DNA of 64,000 bases from the NCBI GenBank assembly GCA_900544345.1, contig UQUR01000007.1, positions 42,791-106,790 of the forward strand, read 5' to 3'. The stretch comes from an uncultured Sutterella sp. (GTDB lineage: Bacteria > Pseudomonadota > Gammaproteobacteria > Burkholderiales > Burkholderiaceae_F). The position numbers were made by a program, and so were the translations under genes. The notes under the pieces were generated by a model that worked only from the letters and a program-made list of their open reading frames with translations, made no database searches and had not been told where the DNA came from. Each line of letters starts with the position of its first letter. Position 1 is the first letter of the stretch. This document shows, piece after piece, positions 1 to 8,090 of the stretch.

Positions 1-420
1 TTGATGCGCGCTGGTGAACAAGTCGCAGCGATGGAAATGATGGGGGTAGATCCTGTCAGACGAGTGCTTGCCCCTCGATTTTGGGGAGTACTGATCTCTT
101 TGCCGCTTTTAGCCTGTATCTTTACCGCAGTGGGTATTTTTGGAGCCTGGATTGTCGGTGTGGTCATGATTGGAGTTGACGGTGGCGCTTTCTGGTCGCA
201 AATGCAGGCAGGCGTAGATGTTTTTTCCGATATCGGCAATAGCGTAATTAAGTCTGTTGTCTTTGCAGTTGCAGTCGGACTCATCTCTTTATATCAAGGC
301 TATAACGCCCGACCGACTCCGGAAGGTGTCTCTCGTGCCACAACCCGGACGGTGGTTATTTCTTCATTAATGGTTTTAGGGCTGGACTTTATCATGACGG
401 CTCTGATGTTCTCGGTCTAG
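1..420 (+). CDS. mlaE: MlaE, phospholipid-transport ABC permease (5' end outside window)
   Basis: C-terminal part, about 139 residues, of the inner-membrane permease of the Mla system, which with MlaF, MlaD and MlaB moves phospholipids between the outer and inner membranes. The family is about 260 residues, so roughly the first half lies before base 1. The visible part has the cytoplasmic MRAGEQVAAMEMMGVDP loop typical of MlaE, then three hydrophobic segments, and ends with an IMTALMFSV-like tail. The first in-frame codon at base 1 is not the true start. The stop is 13 bases before mlaD, in one operon. The call rests on loop similarity and on the order E-D-A-C-B. Confidence 0.93.
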   Translation: MMRAGEQVAAMEMMGVDPVRRVLAPRFWGVLISLPLLACIFTAVGIFGAWIVGVVMIGVDGGAFWSQMQAGVDVFSDIGNSVIKSVVFAVAVGLISLYQGYNARPTPEGVSRATTRTVVISSLMVLGLDFIMTALMFSV

Positions 421-433
421 AAAGGGGTTTTTA

Positions 434-922
434 ATGGAACGCAAAACAGATCGTAAACGTGGGGTGGAGCTCATGGTAGGGCTCTTTGTGGTTGCAGGTT
501 TTGCAGCTTTGCTTTTTACAGCACTACAGGCAGCTAACTTGGGAAGCTTTTCATGGTCTCAGAAAACCTATACCGTAGAAGCTCTTTTCGATAACATCGG
601 CGGTTTAAAGCCTAGAGCACCTGTTAAAAGTGCCGGAGTGGTTATTGGCCGGGTTGAAAGTGTGACTTTCGATAATGATCTTTATCAGGCAAAGGTGACC
701 ATGACTATTGATTCGCAGTACAAGTTCCCGACCGATACCGAAGCTCAGATTCTCACTTCGGGTTTACTCGGCGAACAATACATCGGTTTTGTGGCAGGGG
801 CCGATGAAGAAGTGCTGGAGACTGGAAGCAAAATCCGCAGAACGCAGTCTGCTATGGTCCTTGAACAAATGATCAGTAAATTTATGTATAGCTTTGTGGA
901 AAACAAAGACAGCAACCAATAG
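434..922 (+). CDS. mlaD: MlaD, MCE-domain lipid-binding subunit
   Basis: Substrate-binding MCE protein of the Mla phospholipid transporter, 162 residues, usual for MlaD. A single N-terminal membrane anchor (about residues 13-33) is followed by one MCE domain with the family-typical segment GGLKPRAPVKSAGVVIGRV (about residues 56-74). A hydrophobic C-terminal helix (about 145-156, MVLEQMISKFMYS) would line the central pore of the hexamer. An AAGGGG-like ribosome site precedes the ATG. It sits between mlaE and mlaA. Domain, length and neighbours agree, so I have little doubt. Confidence 0.95.
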   Translation: MERKTDRKRGVELMVGLFVVAGFAALLFTALQAANLGSFSWSQKTYTVEALFDNIGGLKPRAPVKSAGVVIGRVESVTFDNDLYQAKVTMTIDSQYKFPTDTEAQILTSGLLGEQYIGFVAGADEEVLETGSKIRRTQSAMVLEQMISKFMYSFVENKDSNQ

Positions 923-934
923 GAAAACTAGGTT

Positions 935-1699
935 ATGTCCGCAACCTTAAAACGCTCTCTCTTGGTGATTGCACTGGTTTCAACATTGGCTTCCTGTGCA
1001 GTGGTTCCTCCGAATTCAGGGGACAATCCTAATGATCCCTGGGAGACATTCAACCGTCAGACTCATGCATTTAATATGACAATGGATGAGTATGTCCTGC
1101 ACCCGATTGCAGTAGGTTACTCTGAGTATGTTCCGACACCGGTGCAGGAAGGAGTGGATAACTTTTTCTCCAATTTAGGTGAACCGGGCAATATGCTCAA
1201 TAATTTCCTGCAAGGGAAATTTAAAGAAGGTGCCGTCAGTTTGGCGCGTTTTTTGATCAACTCAACGATAGGTATTGCTGGGCTTTTTGATGTAGCCTCT
1301 CATATGAGTCTGGAGTACTCTCCTGAGGATTTTGGAGAAACGCTCGGCAGTTGGGGCGTAGGACCGGGGCCATATGTTGTTTGGCCGTTCTTGGGTCCGA
1401 GTACCGTGAGAGACACCGTGGGCATTCCTGTGGATTGGGCAACGTATCCTCCGACATATTACTTCTGGGGAGAAGGTGATAAGACCGGCTACGCAATTGG
1501 GTTGGCAGCACTTGATGCCGTCAACACACGTGCCAAGTTGCTCTCAACCGACGCAATGCTTCAAACCGCTTTGGATCCTTACGTAGCAGTGCGTGAAGCT
1601 TATCTTCAAAATCGTGAAAATCAGGTCTGGGACGGTAATCCTCCTTTGACATTGATGGATGATGAGTTTGAAGACGAAGAGTACGATCAACAACAGTAA
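935..1699 (+). CDS. mlaA: MlaA (VacJ) outer-membrane lipoprotein
   Basis: Outer-membrane lipoprotein that, with an OmpC-like porin, takes mislocalised phospholipids from the outer leaflet and hands them to MlaC. 254 residues. Lipoprotein signal peptide with lipobox ASC (Cys about 22), then the VacJ-family core DPWETFNRQTHAFN and LARFLINSTIGIAGLFD, and GPYVVWPFLGPSTVRD later on. The C-terminus is very acidic (DDEFEDEEYDQQQ). As in other betaproteobacteria mlaA lies inside the mla operon rather than at a separate locus as in E. coli. Confidence 0.94.
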   Translation: MSATLKRSLLVIALVSTLASCAVVPPNSGDNPNDPWETFNRQTHAFNMTMDEYVLHPIAVGYSEYVPTPVQEGVDNFFSNLGEPGNMLNNFLQGKFKEGAVSLARFLINSTIGIAGLFDVASHMSLEYSPEDFGETLGSWGVGPGPYVVWPFLGPSTVRDTVGIPVDWATYPPTYYFWGEGDKTGYAIGLAALDAVNTRAKLLSTDAMLQTALDPYVAVREAYLQNRENQVWDGNPPLTLMDDEFEDEEYDQQQ

Positions 1700-1713
1700 A
1701 GGAGCATCTTTCT

Positions 1714-2355
1714 ATGTTGCGACGAGTTTTTTTATCACTATTAGGTTGTCTTGCAATCGCCTCGTTTACTTTGAATGCGTCGGCCGCTCCGACTCAGAGT
1801 TCACCGGAAGAATTTGTCTTGAAAGTCTCTAATGAAATTTTGGATGCGATTAAGAACAATCCGAAGCTACAACAGGGCGATAAGAAGGCTGTAGAAGCAT
1901 TGGTTGATGAAAAAATGATGCCTGCTGTGGATTTTCTCCGTATGACACGTATGGCTGTAGGTCCAAAGTGGAGGGAAGCAACTGCTGCGCAACGCGAACA
2001 ACTTCAGCACCTTTTCCGTGAAACGCTTATTCAGGTTTATTCGGGCGGCTTGAGCATGGCCAAAGATCAAAAAGTTCGGATTCTGCCGCGCGGACAAAAT
2101 GATGGAACCGAAGCAATAGTCCGCACCGGTATGAGTTCCATTTCGGATCCCGGTAAGCCTGAAATTCAATTGGTGTATCGCCTGCGCAATCTAAAGGATC
2201 AAGGTTGGAAGGTCATTGACGTGAATGTGGAGGGAGTGTGGTTGGTGAGTAACTACCGTAACCAATACGGTCCTATCGCTGCGCAGGAAGGAATTGAAGG
2301 TTTGATTCGACGTATGCAGCAACGAGTGGATCAACCGCAGGCCGCTAAAAAGTAG
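1714..2355 (+). CDS. mlaC: MlaC, periplasmic phospholipid carrier
   Basis: Soluble periplasmic protein (213 residues) that shuttles phospholipid between the outer-membrane MlaA complex and the inner-membrane MlaFEDB complex. Sec signal peptide at residues 1-25, probably cleaved after ASA. The Tol-tolerance/MlaC fold follows, with typical segments DFLRMTRMAVGPKWREAT, LFRETLIQVYSGGL and WKVIDVNVEGVWLVSNYRNQ. GGAGC ribosome site before the ATG. Located between mlaA and mlaB in the same transcript. Confidence 0.93.
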   Translation: MLRRVFLSLLGCLAIASFTLNASAAPTQSSPEEFVLKVSNEILDAIKNNPKLQQGDKKAVEALVDEKMMPAVDFLRMTRMAVGPKWREATAAQREQLQHLFRETLIQVYSGGLSMAKDQKVRILPRGQNDGTEAIVRTGMSSISDPGKPEIQLVYRLRNLKDQGWKVIDVNVEGVWLVSNYRNQYGPIAAQEGIEGLIRRMQQRVDQPQAAKK

Positions 2356-2360
2356 TTATT

Positions 2361-2636
2361 ATGAAAATTGATCAGGAAACGGTAACCTTTGATGATATTG
2401 GGCATTGGGAGATTCGTGCTCAAGAGGCTCTCGGTGAGTCTGACGCCGTGTTTGATTGCTCGTTTGTCAAAAATGCCGACAGTGCCCTTTTGGCTCTGAT
2501 ACTTAAGTGGCTTAAAGAGGCTCAAGAAAAAGAGCTTACTCCACACATTGTAAACTTACCAGAAGGCATGTGGAGTTTGGCTAAACTTTATGGCGTCAGG
2601 GAACTGATTCGGCCTTATTGTCACAAAACTGAATAG
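2361..2636 (+). CDS. mlaB: MlaB, STAS-domain regulator of MlaFEDB
   Basis: Small cytoplasmic STAS protein, 91 residues, expected to bind MlaF and stabilise the ATPase of the Mla transporter. The sequence is weakly conserved, as is usual for MlaB. The DCSFVKNADSALLALILKWLKEAQEK stretch (shown here only as the region about residues 32-57) has the STAS pattern, with the Asp-Ser position preserved as NADSALLA. It starts 5 bases after mlaC and is the last gene of the operon, followed by a terminator. The call depends as much on position as on sequence. Confidence 0.8.
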   Translation: MKIDQETVTFDDIGHWEIRAQEALGESDAVFDCSFVKNADSALLALILKWLKEAQEKELTPHIVNLPEGMWSLAKLYGVRELIRPYCHKTE

Positions 2637-2666
2637 TTCGGCAAGACGAATCGGTAACCATTGGAA

Positions 2667-2703
2667 AAAATCATGCTGTTTGCGTCTGTAGCGGCATGAT
2701 TTT
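2667..2703 (+). terminator. Intrinsic terminator of the mla operon
   Basis: Perfect 10-bp stem AAAATCATGC (2667-2676) with GCATGATTTT (2694-2703), whose 3' arm ends in a T run. It lies 30 bases after mlaB and closes the mla operon before murA. Confidence 0.8.
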
Positions 2704-2737
2704 CCTTTATTATTAAGCCGTCTTTGGTTGAAGTTGA

Positions 2738-2759
2738 GTACCCTAGGGGGTACCGGTAC
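2738..2759 (+). promoter_or_regulatory. Overlapping dyads immediately before murA
   Basis: GTACCC-N4-GGGTAC (2738-2753) overlaps a second palindrome GTACCGGTAC (2750-2759), only 5 bases before the murA ATG at 2765. The dyads occupy the place where a Shine-Dalgarno site is expected. They could be an operator or an RNA hairpin affecting translation. The function is not known. Confidence 0.4.
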
Positions 2760-2764
2760 AGGTT

Positions 2765-4015
2765 ATGGAAAAACTGAAAGTAACAGGTGGATGTCGCCTC
2801 AGTGGAGAAGTGAAGGCCTCAGGAGCAAAAAATGCTGCATTGCCGATTTTGGCAGCTTCACTTCTGACAGCCGATGATCTTATTTTAAGTAATGTGCCCC
2901 ACTTGTCCGATATTCGAACAATGGGTAAGTTATTGGGTGGTTTGGGCACGAAAGTGGAGCGCGAGGGCGAAACAGTCACTTTGAATGCCAAGAGTTTGAC
3001 AACTCTGACCGCCCCTTATGAATTGGTCAAAACAATGCGCGCCTCAATTGTGACATTAGGTCCGATGCTGGCTCGCTTTGGGGAAGCCCGAGTTTCTTTG
3101 CCTGGCGGCTGTGCAATTGGTGCTCGCCCGGTAGATCAGCACATTAAAGGTTTGCAGGCATTAGGCGCTGAAGTTGTGATTGATCACGGCTATGTCGTTG
3201 CGAAGGCAAAACGGCTCAAGGGTGCCCATATTGTGACCGATATGGTAACGGTGACCGGAACAGAAAACTTGTTGATGGCTGCAACACTTGCCGATGGAGT
3301 AACGGTGATTGAAAATGCAGCTAGGGAACCTGAAGTGGTTGACCTAGCTAATTGTCTGACGGCGATGGGCGCTAAGATTCGAGGAGCCGGAACACCTGTT
3401 ATTGAAGTCGAAGGCGTGTCACAACTGCACGGGGCTCATCACTTTGTACTTCCAGATAGAATTGAAACGGGAAGTTTTTTGGTCGCAGCCTTAATGACTA
3501 GGGGTGATGTGACGGTCACTCATGCGGCGCCCCACACTTTGGATATTGTTTTGGATAAGCTTCGGGAGGCTGGAGCAACTGTTCAGACAGGCGAAGACTG
3601 GATCCGTGTCTTTATCGATAAGCGGCCTAAAGCGGTCAGTGTGAGAACTGTTCCTCACCCTGGTTTCCCAACCGATATGCAAGCACAATTTATGGCGATG
3701 GATACCATTGCAGAGGGGACTGGCCGGATAACCGAGACAATTTTTGAAAATCGTTTTATGCACGTGCCAGAACTTCAGCGCCTGGGAGCAAATATTACTG
3801 TTGATGGTCATACTGCAGTGGTGACCGGTGTGCAAGAGCTCTCTGGAGCAAATGTGATGGCAACTGATTTAAGAGCCTCGGCCTCGTTGGTCATTGCTGG
3901 TCTTGTAGCCAAGGGTGAAACAATAGTCGATCGTATATATCATCTGGATCGTGGTTACGATCATATGGAAGTAAAATTGGCGGGGTTAGGTGCTCAAATT
4001 GAGCGTATTGCCTGA
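2765..4015 (+). CDS. murA: UDP-N-acetylglucosamine 1-carboxyvinyltransferase
   Basis: First committed enzyme of peptidoglycan synthesis. It transfers enolpyruvate from PEP to UDP-GlcNAc in the cytoplasm. 416 residues, normal for MurA. The KN pair (Lys22-Asn23) of the ASGAKNAALPILAA motif and the active-site loop PGGCAIGARPVD with Cys116, the fosfomycin target, are present. The C-terminal end DRGYDHMEVKLAGLGAQIER is typical. There is no strong Shine-Dalgarno: only AGG is close to the ATG, next to two dyads. Position after mla is common in betaproteobacteria. Confidence 0.97.
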   Translation: MEKLKVTGGCRLSGEVKASGAKNAALPILAASLLTADDLILSNVPHLSDIRTMGKLLGGLGTKVEREGETVTLNAKSLTTLTAPYELVKTMRASIVTLGPMLARFGEARVSLPGGCAIGARPVDQHIKGLQALGAEVVIDHGYVVAKAKRLKGAHIVTDMVTVTGTENLLMAATLADGVTVIENAAREPEVVDLANCLTAMGAKIRGAGTPVIEVEGVSQLHGAHHFVLPDRIETGSFLVAALMTRGDVTVTHAAPHTLDIVLDKLREAGATVQTGEDWIRVFIDKRPKAVSVRTVPHPGFPTDMQAQFMAMDTIAEGTGRITETIFENRFMHVPELQRLGANITVDGHTAVVTGVQELSGANVMATDLRASASLVIAGLVAKGETIVDRIYHLDRGYDHMEVKLAGLGAQIERIA

Positions 4016-4044
4016 TCTGAATCTTTCTAAGAGGATGTGGTGTT

Positions 4045-4386
4045 ATGCAAGATTGTATCTTCTGCAAAATCATCAAGGGTGAGATTCCCTGTAAGAAAGT
4101 CTACGAAGACGAAGACGTTTTGGCGTTTCATGATATAAATCCTGCTGCGCCGATTCATTTTCTTTTGATCCCTAAAAAACACTTAGTTTCTTTAGCTGAA
4201 GCCCAGCCCGAAGACACGCCGCTTTTAGGTAAAATGCTCGCCTTGGTACCCCAATTGGCCAAAGAGCAAGGCTGTCAGAATGGTTTTCGTGTTGTGATTA
4301 ATACGGGACGCGACGGCGGTCAGGAAGTGGGACATTTGCATATTCACGTCATGGGCGGACCGCAACCGTGGCCGCGTAGGAGTTAA
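4045..4386 (+). CDS. HIT-family nucleotide-binding protein (HinT type)
   Basis: Histidine-triad protein of 113 residues, probably a purine nucleoside phosphoramidase of the HINT branch. It has the N-terminal CIFCKIIKGEIPCKKVYED start of the family and the histidine triad H97-L-H99-I-H101 in VGHLHIHVMGG. The two N-terminal cysteines (Cys4, Cys7) are frequent in bacterial homologues. It lies between murA and tatA. In many betaproteobacteria a HIT gene precedes tatA at the end of the his operon; here the his genes are absent from the neighbourhood. Confidence 0.9.
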   Translation: MQDCIFCKIIKGEIPCKKVYEDEDVLAFHDINPAAPIHFLLIPKKHLVSLAEAQPEDTPLLGKMLALVPQLAKEQGCQNGFRVVINTGRDGGQEVGHLHIHVMGGPQPWPRRS

Positions 4387-4390
4387 TAAG

Positions 4391-4618
4391 ATGGGAAGTT
4401 TTTCCATTTGGCACTGGTTAATTGTTTTGCTGATTGTGGTTTTGGTTTTCGGTACGAGTAAGCTCAAGAACCTGGGCCGTGATTTGGGCGGAGGAATCAA
4501 GGGATTTAAGGAAGGGCTCAAGGAAGGCCAGGAAGAAGAACCGAAGAAAGTGACCAATGAAAGTCGCACCGAAACGATAGACGTTTCCTCCAAGGAAAAG
4601 TCTGAGACCAAGAACTAG
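4391..4618 (+). CDS. tatA: TatA, twin-arginine translocase pore subunit
   Basis: Membrane subunit of the twin-arginine translocase that exports folded proteins. 75 residues. One N-terminal membrane helix (residues 5-20), the FGTSKLKNLGRDLGGGIKG hinge and amphipathic helix (about 21-39), then a charged, unstructured tail. The tail is acidic and basic by turns, as in other TatA proteins. It starts 5 bases after the HIT gene. A strong hairpin with T run follows, before tatB, so tatA may be made in excess of tatB and tatC. Confidence 0.94.
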   Translation: MGSFSIWHWLIVLLIVVLVFGTSKLKNLGRDLGGGIKGFKEGLKEGQEEEPKKVTNESRTETIDVSSKEKSETKN

Positions 4619-4633
4619 CCTTCGGAATCCCTG

Positions 4634-4668
4634 GGGCGGAGAATCAAGTGACTCTTCGCCCGTTTTTT
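4634..4668 (+). terminator. Terminator-like hairpin between tatA and tatB
   Basis: Stem GGGCGGAGA (4634-4642) with TCTTCGCCC (4653-4661), one G-T wobble, then six T (4663-4668). The ATG of tatB is only 8 bases after the T run, so this would be an attenuator inside the tat operon if it works. Confidence 0.65.
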
Positions 4669-4675
4669 GTTGCTT

Positions 4676-5275
4676 ATGTTTGATCTGGGTTTTACAGAAA
4701 TTCTAGTGATCGGTGTGGTTGCACTGGTCGTGCTGGGACCGGAGAAAATGCCTGAGGTAGCTCGGGCCGCAGGGCGTTTTTTTGCAAAAGCACAAAGCTA
4801 TATTTCTCAGGTGAAAGGTGAATTTGAAAGAGAGTCTCAGCTTTCGGAAATTAAAAAACTGCGAGAGGAAATTGCCTCTTCGGCAGCCGGTCTGCGACAG
4901 TCAGTCACGGAAGTACAAACGAGTCTGACAGAGCAGACACGTGAGTTAAATCTAGCGCTCGACCAAGTTTCTGGTACCCAGCAAAGCGAATCTGATCCAT
5001 ACACCAAGTTTAATCAAGCTGAATCGACTCTGAAGGCTTCTCAATCGGAAAACTCTCCTAGTCCTTTCAGTTGGGAGAGAGATCCCAGTAGCTCTGATGC
5101 CTATCGCTCACAATACGTCCCCAGACGTTATAAACCGAGTCCATCTCTTGACGATTTGATCACAGAACTTGAGGAAATGCGACGGGAACTGGCTCTGCCT
5201 CGTAAGACTATGGGCGGCTATAACAGGCGTTATGCGCCACGTTCTCGTGTTAATCGTCCTCGTATTTATCGATGA
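4676..5275 (+). CDS. tatB: TatB, twin-arginine translocase receptor subunit
   Basis: TatB forms the substrate-receptor complex with TatC. I place the start at 4676, because MFDLGFTEILVIGVVALVVL aligns with the start of known TatB proteins; upstream TTG codons at 4667 and 4670 would lie in the T run of a hairpin. 199 residues. Membrane helix about 7-21, the LGPEKMPEVARAAGRF amphipathic helix, a long helical section to about residue 95, then a Ser/Pro/Arg-rich tail. No Shine-Dalgarno is visible before the ATG, which is unusual. tatC follows after 9 bases. Confidence 0.93.
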   Translation: MFDLGFTEILVIGVVALVVLGPEKMPEVARAAGRFFAKAQSYISQVKGEFERESQLSEIKKLREEIASSAAGLRQSVTEVQTSLTEQTRELNLALDQVSGTQQSESDPYTKFNQAESTLKASQSENSPSPFSWERDPSSSDAYRSQYVPRRYKPSPSLDDLITELEEMRRELALPRKTMGGYNRRYAPRSRVNRPRIYR

Positions 5276-5284
5276 GAATCTTCG

Positions 5285-6070
5285 ATGGCCGAAAACAAAA
5301 AAATCACTTATGAGAGTCCTGAAGATGCTGAAGTTGATCGTGAGCAGCCTTTAATGTCTCACTTACTTGAGCTCAGAAGCAGACTGGTGAGGGCAGCTGT
5401 TAGTGTTTTAGTGGTTTTTGCAGTGCTTTCGCCTTTCATGAAGCATATTTTTGACTTCTTAAGTCAGCCGTTGATGGCTGCACTGCCACAGGGAGTCAAG
5501 ATGCTCTCAACGGGAGTGGTAGCCCCCTTTTTTGTACCTTTAAAAGTTACGCTTTTTTTAGCTTTTCTCATTGCTTTGCCGTACGTGCTCTACCAGGTAT
5601 GGGCCTTTGTTGCTCCCGGGCTCTATAAGCGAGAAAAAAGACTCATATTTCCTATTTTGGCTTCGAGCATTGTAATGTTTGCGGCAGGAATGCTTTATTG
5701 CTACTTCATTGTTTTTCGAATGGTCTTCATGTTCATTGCAGGTTTTAGTCCTGAGAGCGTTAACTTTGCCCCAGATATTGATGCTTATTTTAGTTTTGTG
5801 ATCACCATGTTTTTTGCTTTCGGTGTGACTTTTGAAGTGCCGATTGTTGTCATGGTGTTAAACCGTATGGGGGTGGCCTCTTATCACTCTCTTACTAAGG
5901 TTAGACCGTACGTTATCGTCGGCGCTTTTGTTATCGCAGCCATCGTGACTCCGCCCGATGTAATGAGTCAGTGTTTATTGGCCGTTCCTTTGGTCATTCT
6001 TTATCAAGTGGGATTGTGGTGTGTAAAGTTATTCGGTAAAAAAGACGAAACGAACGACTCTCAATCTTAA
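5285..6070 (+). CDS. tatC: TatC, twin-arginine translocase core subunit
   Basis: Six-helix membrane protein (261 residues) that recognises the twin-arginine signal peptide. The cytoplasmic N-terminus has the conserved LMSHLLELRSRL motif (about residues 22-33), followed by the first helix and the large periplasmic loop. The FALPYVLYQVWAFVAPGLYKREKR-type segment (about 97-119) is the family hallmark. The end is a short charged tail (KKDETNDSQS). Third gene of the tat operon. Confidence 0.96.
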   Translation: MAENKKITYESPEDAEVDREQPLMSHLLELRSRLVRAAVSVLVVFAVLSPFMKHIFDFLSQPLMAALPQGVKMLSTGVVAPFFVPLKVTLFLAFLIALPYVLYQVWAFVAPGLYKREKRLIFPILASSIVMFAAGMLYCYFIVFRMVFMFIAGFSPESVNFAPDIDAYFSFVITMFFAFGVTFEVPIVVMVLNRMGVASYHSLTKVRPYVIVGAFVIAAIVTPPDVMSQCLLAVPLVILYQVGLWCVKLFGKKDETNDSQS

Positions 6071-6105
6071 AATTTTCTGCCCTCTTCTTAAACGGAGGAG
6101 TTCTC

Positions 6106-6849
6106 ATGAAGCGACAACAATTGATAGCCGAATTAGATGCGTTTTTGCATCCCGAACTTTATAAAGATTATGCACCTAATGGCCTGCAGGTACAGGGCAA
6201 AGATGAGGTGAGTCGGATTGTTACTGCCGTTTCTGCCACTCAGAATGTCATTGATCAGGCAATTGCGTTAAAGGCTGATGCCTTATTGGTCCATCATGGT
6301 TGGTTTTGGAGAAATGAAAATCCGGTTGTTGTAGGCATAAAGTATAAAAGACTACGAGCATTGATGGGAGCAGATATTAATTTGATTGCCTACCATTTGC
6401 CCTTAGATGCGCATGAAACAGTCGGCAATAACGCGCAAATGGCGACCCTTTTAGGGGCGAAAGATATTATGCGTGGAGGTGAGGGCAATTTTGTTTGGTC
6501 AGGTTCAATTGATCAAAAAAATGTGGCTGATTTAGCCTCGGATTTACATCGCAAACTGTGTCGTCCTCCTTTGGTTCTGGGAAATGAGAAAAAAGTCGTT
6601 AACCGAATAGCTTGGTGCTCTGGAGCGGCAGAGGATTTTTTTGAAGTAGCTATCAGTATGGGAGCACAAGCCTATATTAGTGGAGAGGCAACTGAGCGGA
6701 CAACACACTTGGCTCGTGAAAGTGAAGTGCCTTTTTTGGTTTGTGGACATCATGCTACCGAACGTTTAGGTATACGTGCACTAGGTGAATGGATAGAAAA
6801 AACGCTGGGCTTGGTATGTATTTTTGTTGATGATGAAAATCCAATTTAA
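6106..6849 (+). CDS. Nif3-like dinuclear metal-centre protein (YbgI family)
   Basis: Member of the Nif3/YbgI (DUF34) family, 247 residues, which forms a toroidal hexamer with a di-metal centre. The biochemical role is still uncertain; GTP cyclohydrolase I type 2 is an old automatic name. Metal ligands are recognisable: HHGWFWRN (about residues 64-71), the YHLPLDAHE segment (about 96-104) and the C-terminal CGHHATERLG (about 213-222). GGAGG ribosome site before the ATG. It follows the tat operon, as it does in several betaproteobacteria. Confidence 0.9.
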   Translation: MKRQQLIAELDAFLHPELYKDYAPNGLQVQGKDEVSRIVTAVSATQNVIDQAIALKADALLVHHGWFWRNENPVVVGIKYKRLRALMGADINLIAYHLPLDAHETVGNNAQMATLLGAKDIMRGGEGNFVWSGSIDQKNVADLASDLHRKLCRPPLVLGNEKKVVNRIAWCSGAAEDFFEVAISMGAQAYISGEATERTTHLARESEVPFLVCGHHATERLGIRALGEWIEKTLGLVCIFVDDENPI

Positions 6850-6987
6850 CCCATTGAAAATAAAGTAGAAAATAAAGTCATAATGGCGTTTTTTTGGGGA
6901 AACTTTTAAAATTACAGAAGGTGCAATGTTTAGGCATAAACAGCGAAGTGTAATTGATGCTTATTGCGCACCAAGGAGATAGAAGAG

Positions 6988-7590
6988 ATGATTTTGTATT
7001 CCGGAACAACCTGTCCGTTTTCTCATCGTTGCCGTTTTCTTTTGTATGAAAAGGGAATGGATTTTGAAGTTCGTGATGTCGATGTCAACAATATTCCTGC
7101 TGACATACTAACCATGAATCCTTATGGTGAAGTGCCGGTTCTGGTTGAACGAGAATTCTTCCTTTATGAAGCTAACATCATCTGTGAGTATCTGGATGAG
7201 CGTTTCCCTCATCCGCAGTTGATGCCGGCTGAACCTGTCTTGCGTGCTCGCGTTCGTCTTTTCATGTTCAATTTTGAACGCGAACTATTTACGCATGTTA
7301 AAACTTTAGAGTCTCGGCAAGCAGATGAGGCAGCTAAGGAAGTTGCAAGAACGAATATTCGTGATCAATTAACCGCTATGGCTCCGATCTTCACGAAAAA
7401 TAAGTACATTTTCGGGGAAGATTTCACAATGCTTGATGTTGTGATGGCTCCTTTGCTTTGGCGCCTGGGCTTATACGGTATTGAACTGCCGAAGTCTGCG
7501 GCACCTTTGCATAAATATGCTGAAAGACTTTTCTCTCGACAATCTTTTATTGACTCGATGACTCCTTCTGAAAAAGTCATGCGTCGTTAA
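6988..7590 (+). CDS. sspA: Stringent starvation protein A (GST fold)
   Basis: SspA binds RNA polymerase and supports survival in stationary phase and acid. I choose ATG 6988, with AAGGAG nine bases upstream, over a TTG at 6964. The protein is then 200 residues and starts MILYSGTTCPFSHRCR as in SspA. N-terminal thioredoxin-like GST domain (to about residue 75, with EVPVLVEREFFLYEANIICEYLDE-type region) and C-terminal helical GST domain. It pairs with sspB 23 bases downstream, the standard sspAB arrangement. Confidence 0.92.
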   Translation: MILYSGTTCPFSHRCRFLLYEKGMDFEVRDVDVNNIPADILTMNPYGEVPVLVEREFFLYEANIICEYLDERFPHPQLMPAEPVLRARVRLFMFNFERELFTHVKTLESRQADEAAKEVARTNIRDQLTAMAPIFTKNKYIFGEDFTMLDVVMAPLLWRLGLYGIELPKSAAPLHKYAERLFSRQSFIDSMTPSEKVMRR

Positions 7591-7613
7591 ATTAAGGAAA
7601 GGCGATCTTACTT

Positions 7614-7994
7614 ATGTCCAGACCGTCTATTAAGTCTTATCTAGTTCAGGCTATATGGAATTGGTGCACTGATGTGGGCCTGACTCCGTACGTGCTCGTT
7701 CGTGTGGACGAGCACTGTGTTGTCCCCAAGGAGTTTGTTGAAGACGGACAGATTATCTTTGACATTTCATCTGAGGCTACACATAACCTCTCTTTTGGTG
7801 ACAAGGAAATCAATTTCGAGGCACGCTTCGGGGAACTGCCCATGCGCTGTTGTGTGCCCTATAGAAACATTGCGGGGATGTTTCCCCAGGAAGAACCAAA
7901 TAAGGGAATGATGTTTAGCCCTAACAGTGACGAACCTGAAGATGAAGAAATTCGTCCCACCCCTCCCAAACCGGTTTTTTCTCGTGTAAAATGA
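7614..7994 (+). CDS. sspB: ClpXP specificity-enhancing factor SspB
   Basis: Adaptor that delivers ssrA-tagged peptides to the ClpXP protease. 126 residues. The N-terminal SspB fold starts RPSIKSYLVQAIWNWCTDVGLTPYVLV-like (residues 3-29), with the EARFGELPMRCCVPYRNIAGMF region (about 72-93) that forms the peptide-binding face. An acidic linker ends in the short basic/hydrophobic tail PPKPVFSRVK, which resembles the ClpX-binding tail of SspB. The tRNA-Thr begins 12 bases after the stop. Confidence 0.92.
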   Translation: MSRPSIKSYLVQAIWNWCTDVGLTPYVLVRVDEHCVVPKEFVEDGQIIFDISSEATHNLSFGDKEINFEARFGELPMRCCVPYRNIAGMFPQEEPNKGMMFSPNSDEPEDEEIRPTPPKPVFSRVK

Positions 7995-8006
7995 TGCACT
8001 CTTGAT

Positions 8007-8082
8007 GCCCGTTTAGCTCAGTTGGTAGAGCAACCGCCTTGTAAGCGGTAGGTCGTCTGTTCGAGTCAGTCAACGGGCACCA
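8007..8082 (+). tRNA. tRNA-Thr (anticodon TGT)
   Basis: 76 nt with encoded CCA. Acceptor GCCCGTT/AACGGGC is perfect, D stem GCTC/GAGC, anticodon stem ACCGC/GCGGT with loop CTTGTAA (anticodon TGT at 8040-8042). The T loop is TTCGAGT. The T stem GTCTG/CAGTC has one T-T mismatch (8056 with 8070), which is unusual for a functional tRNA. The discriminator base is A. Confidence 0.93.
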
Positions 8083-8090
8083 TCAATTAG

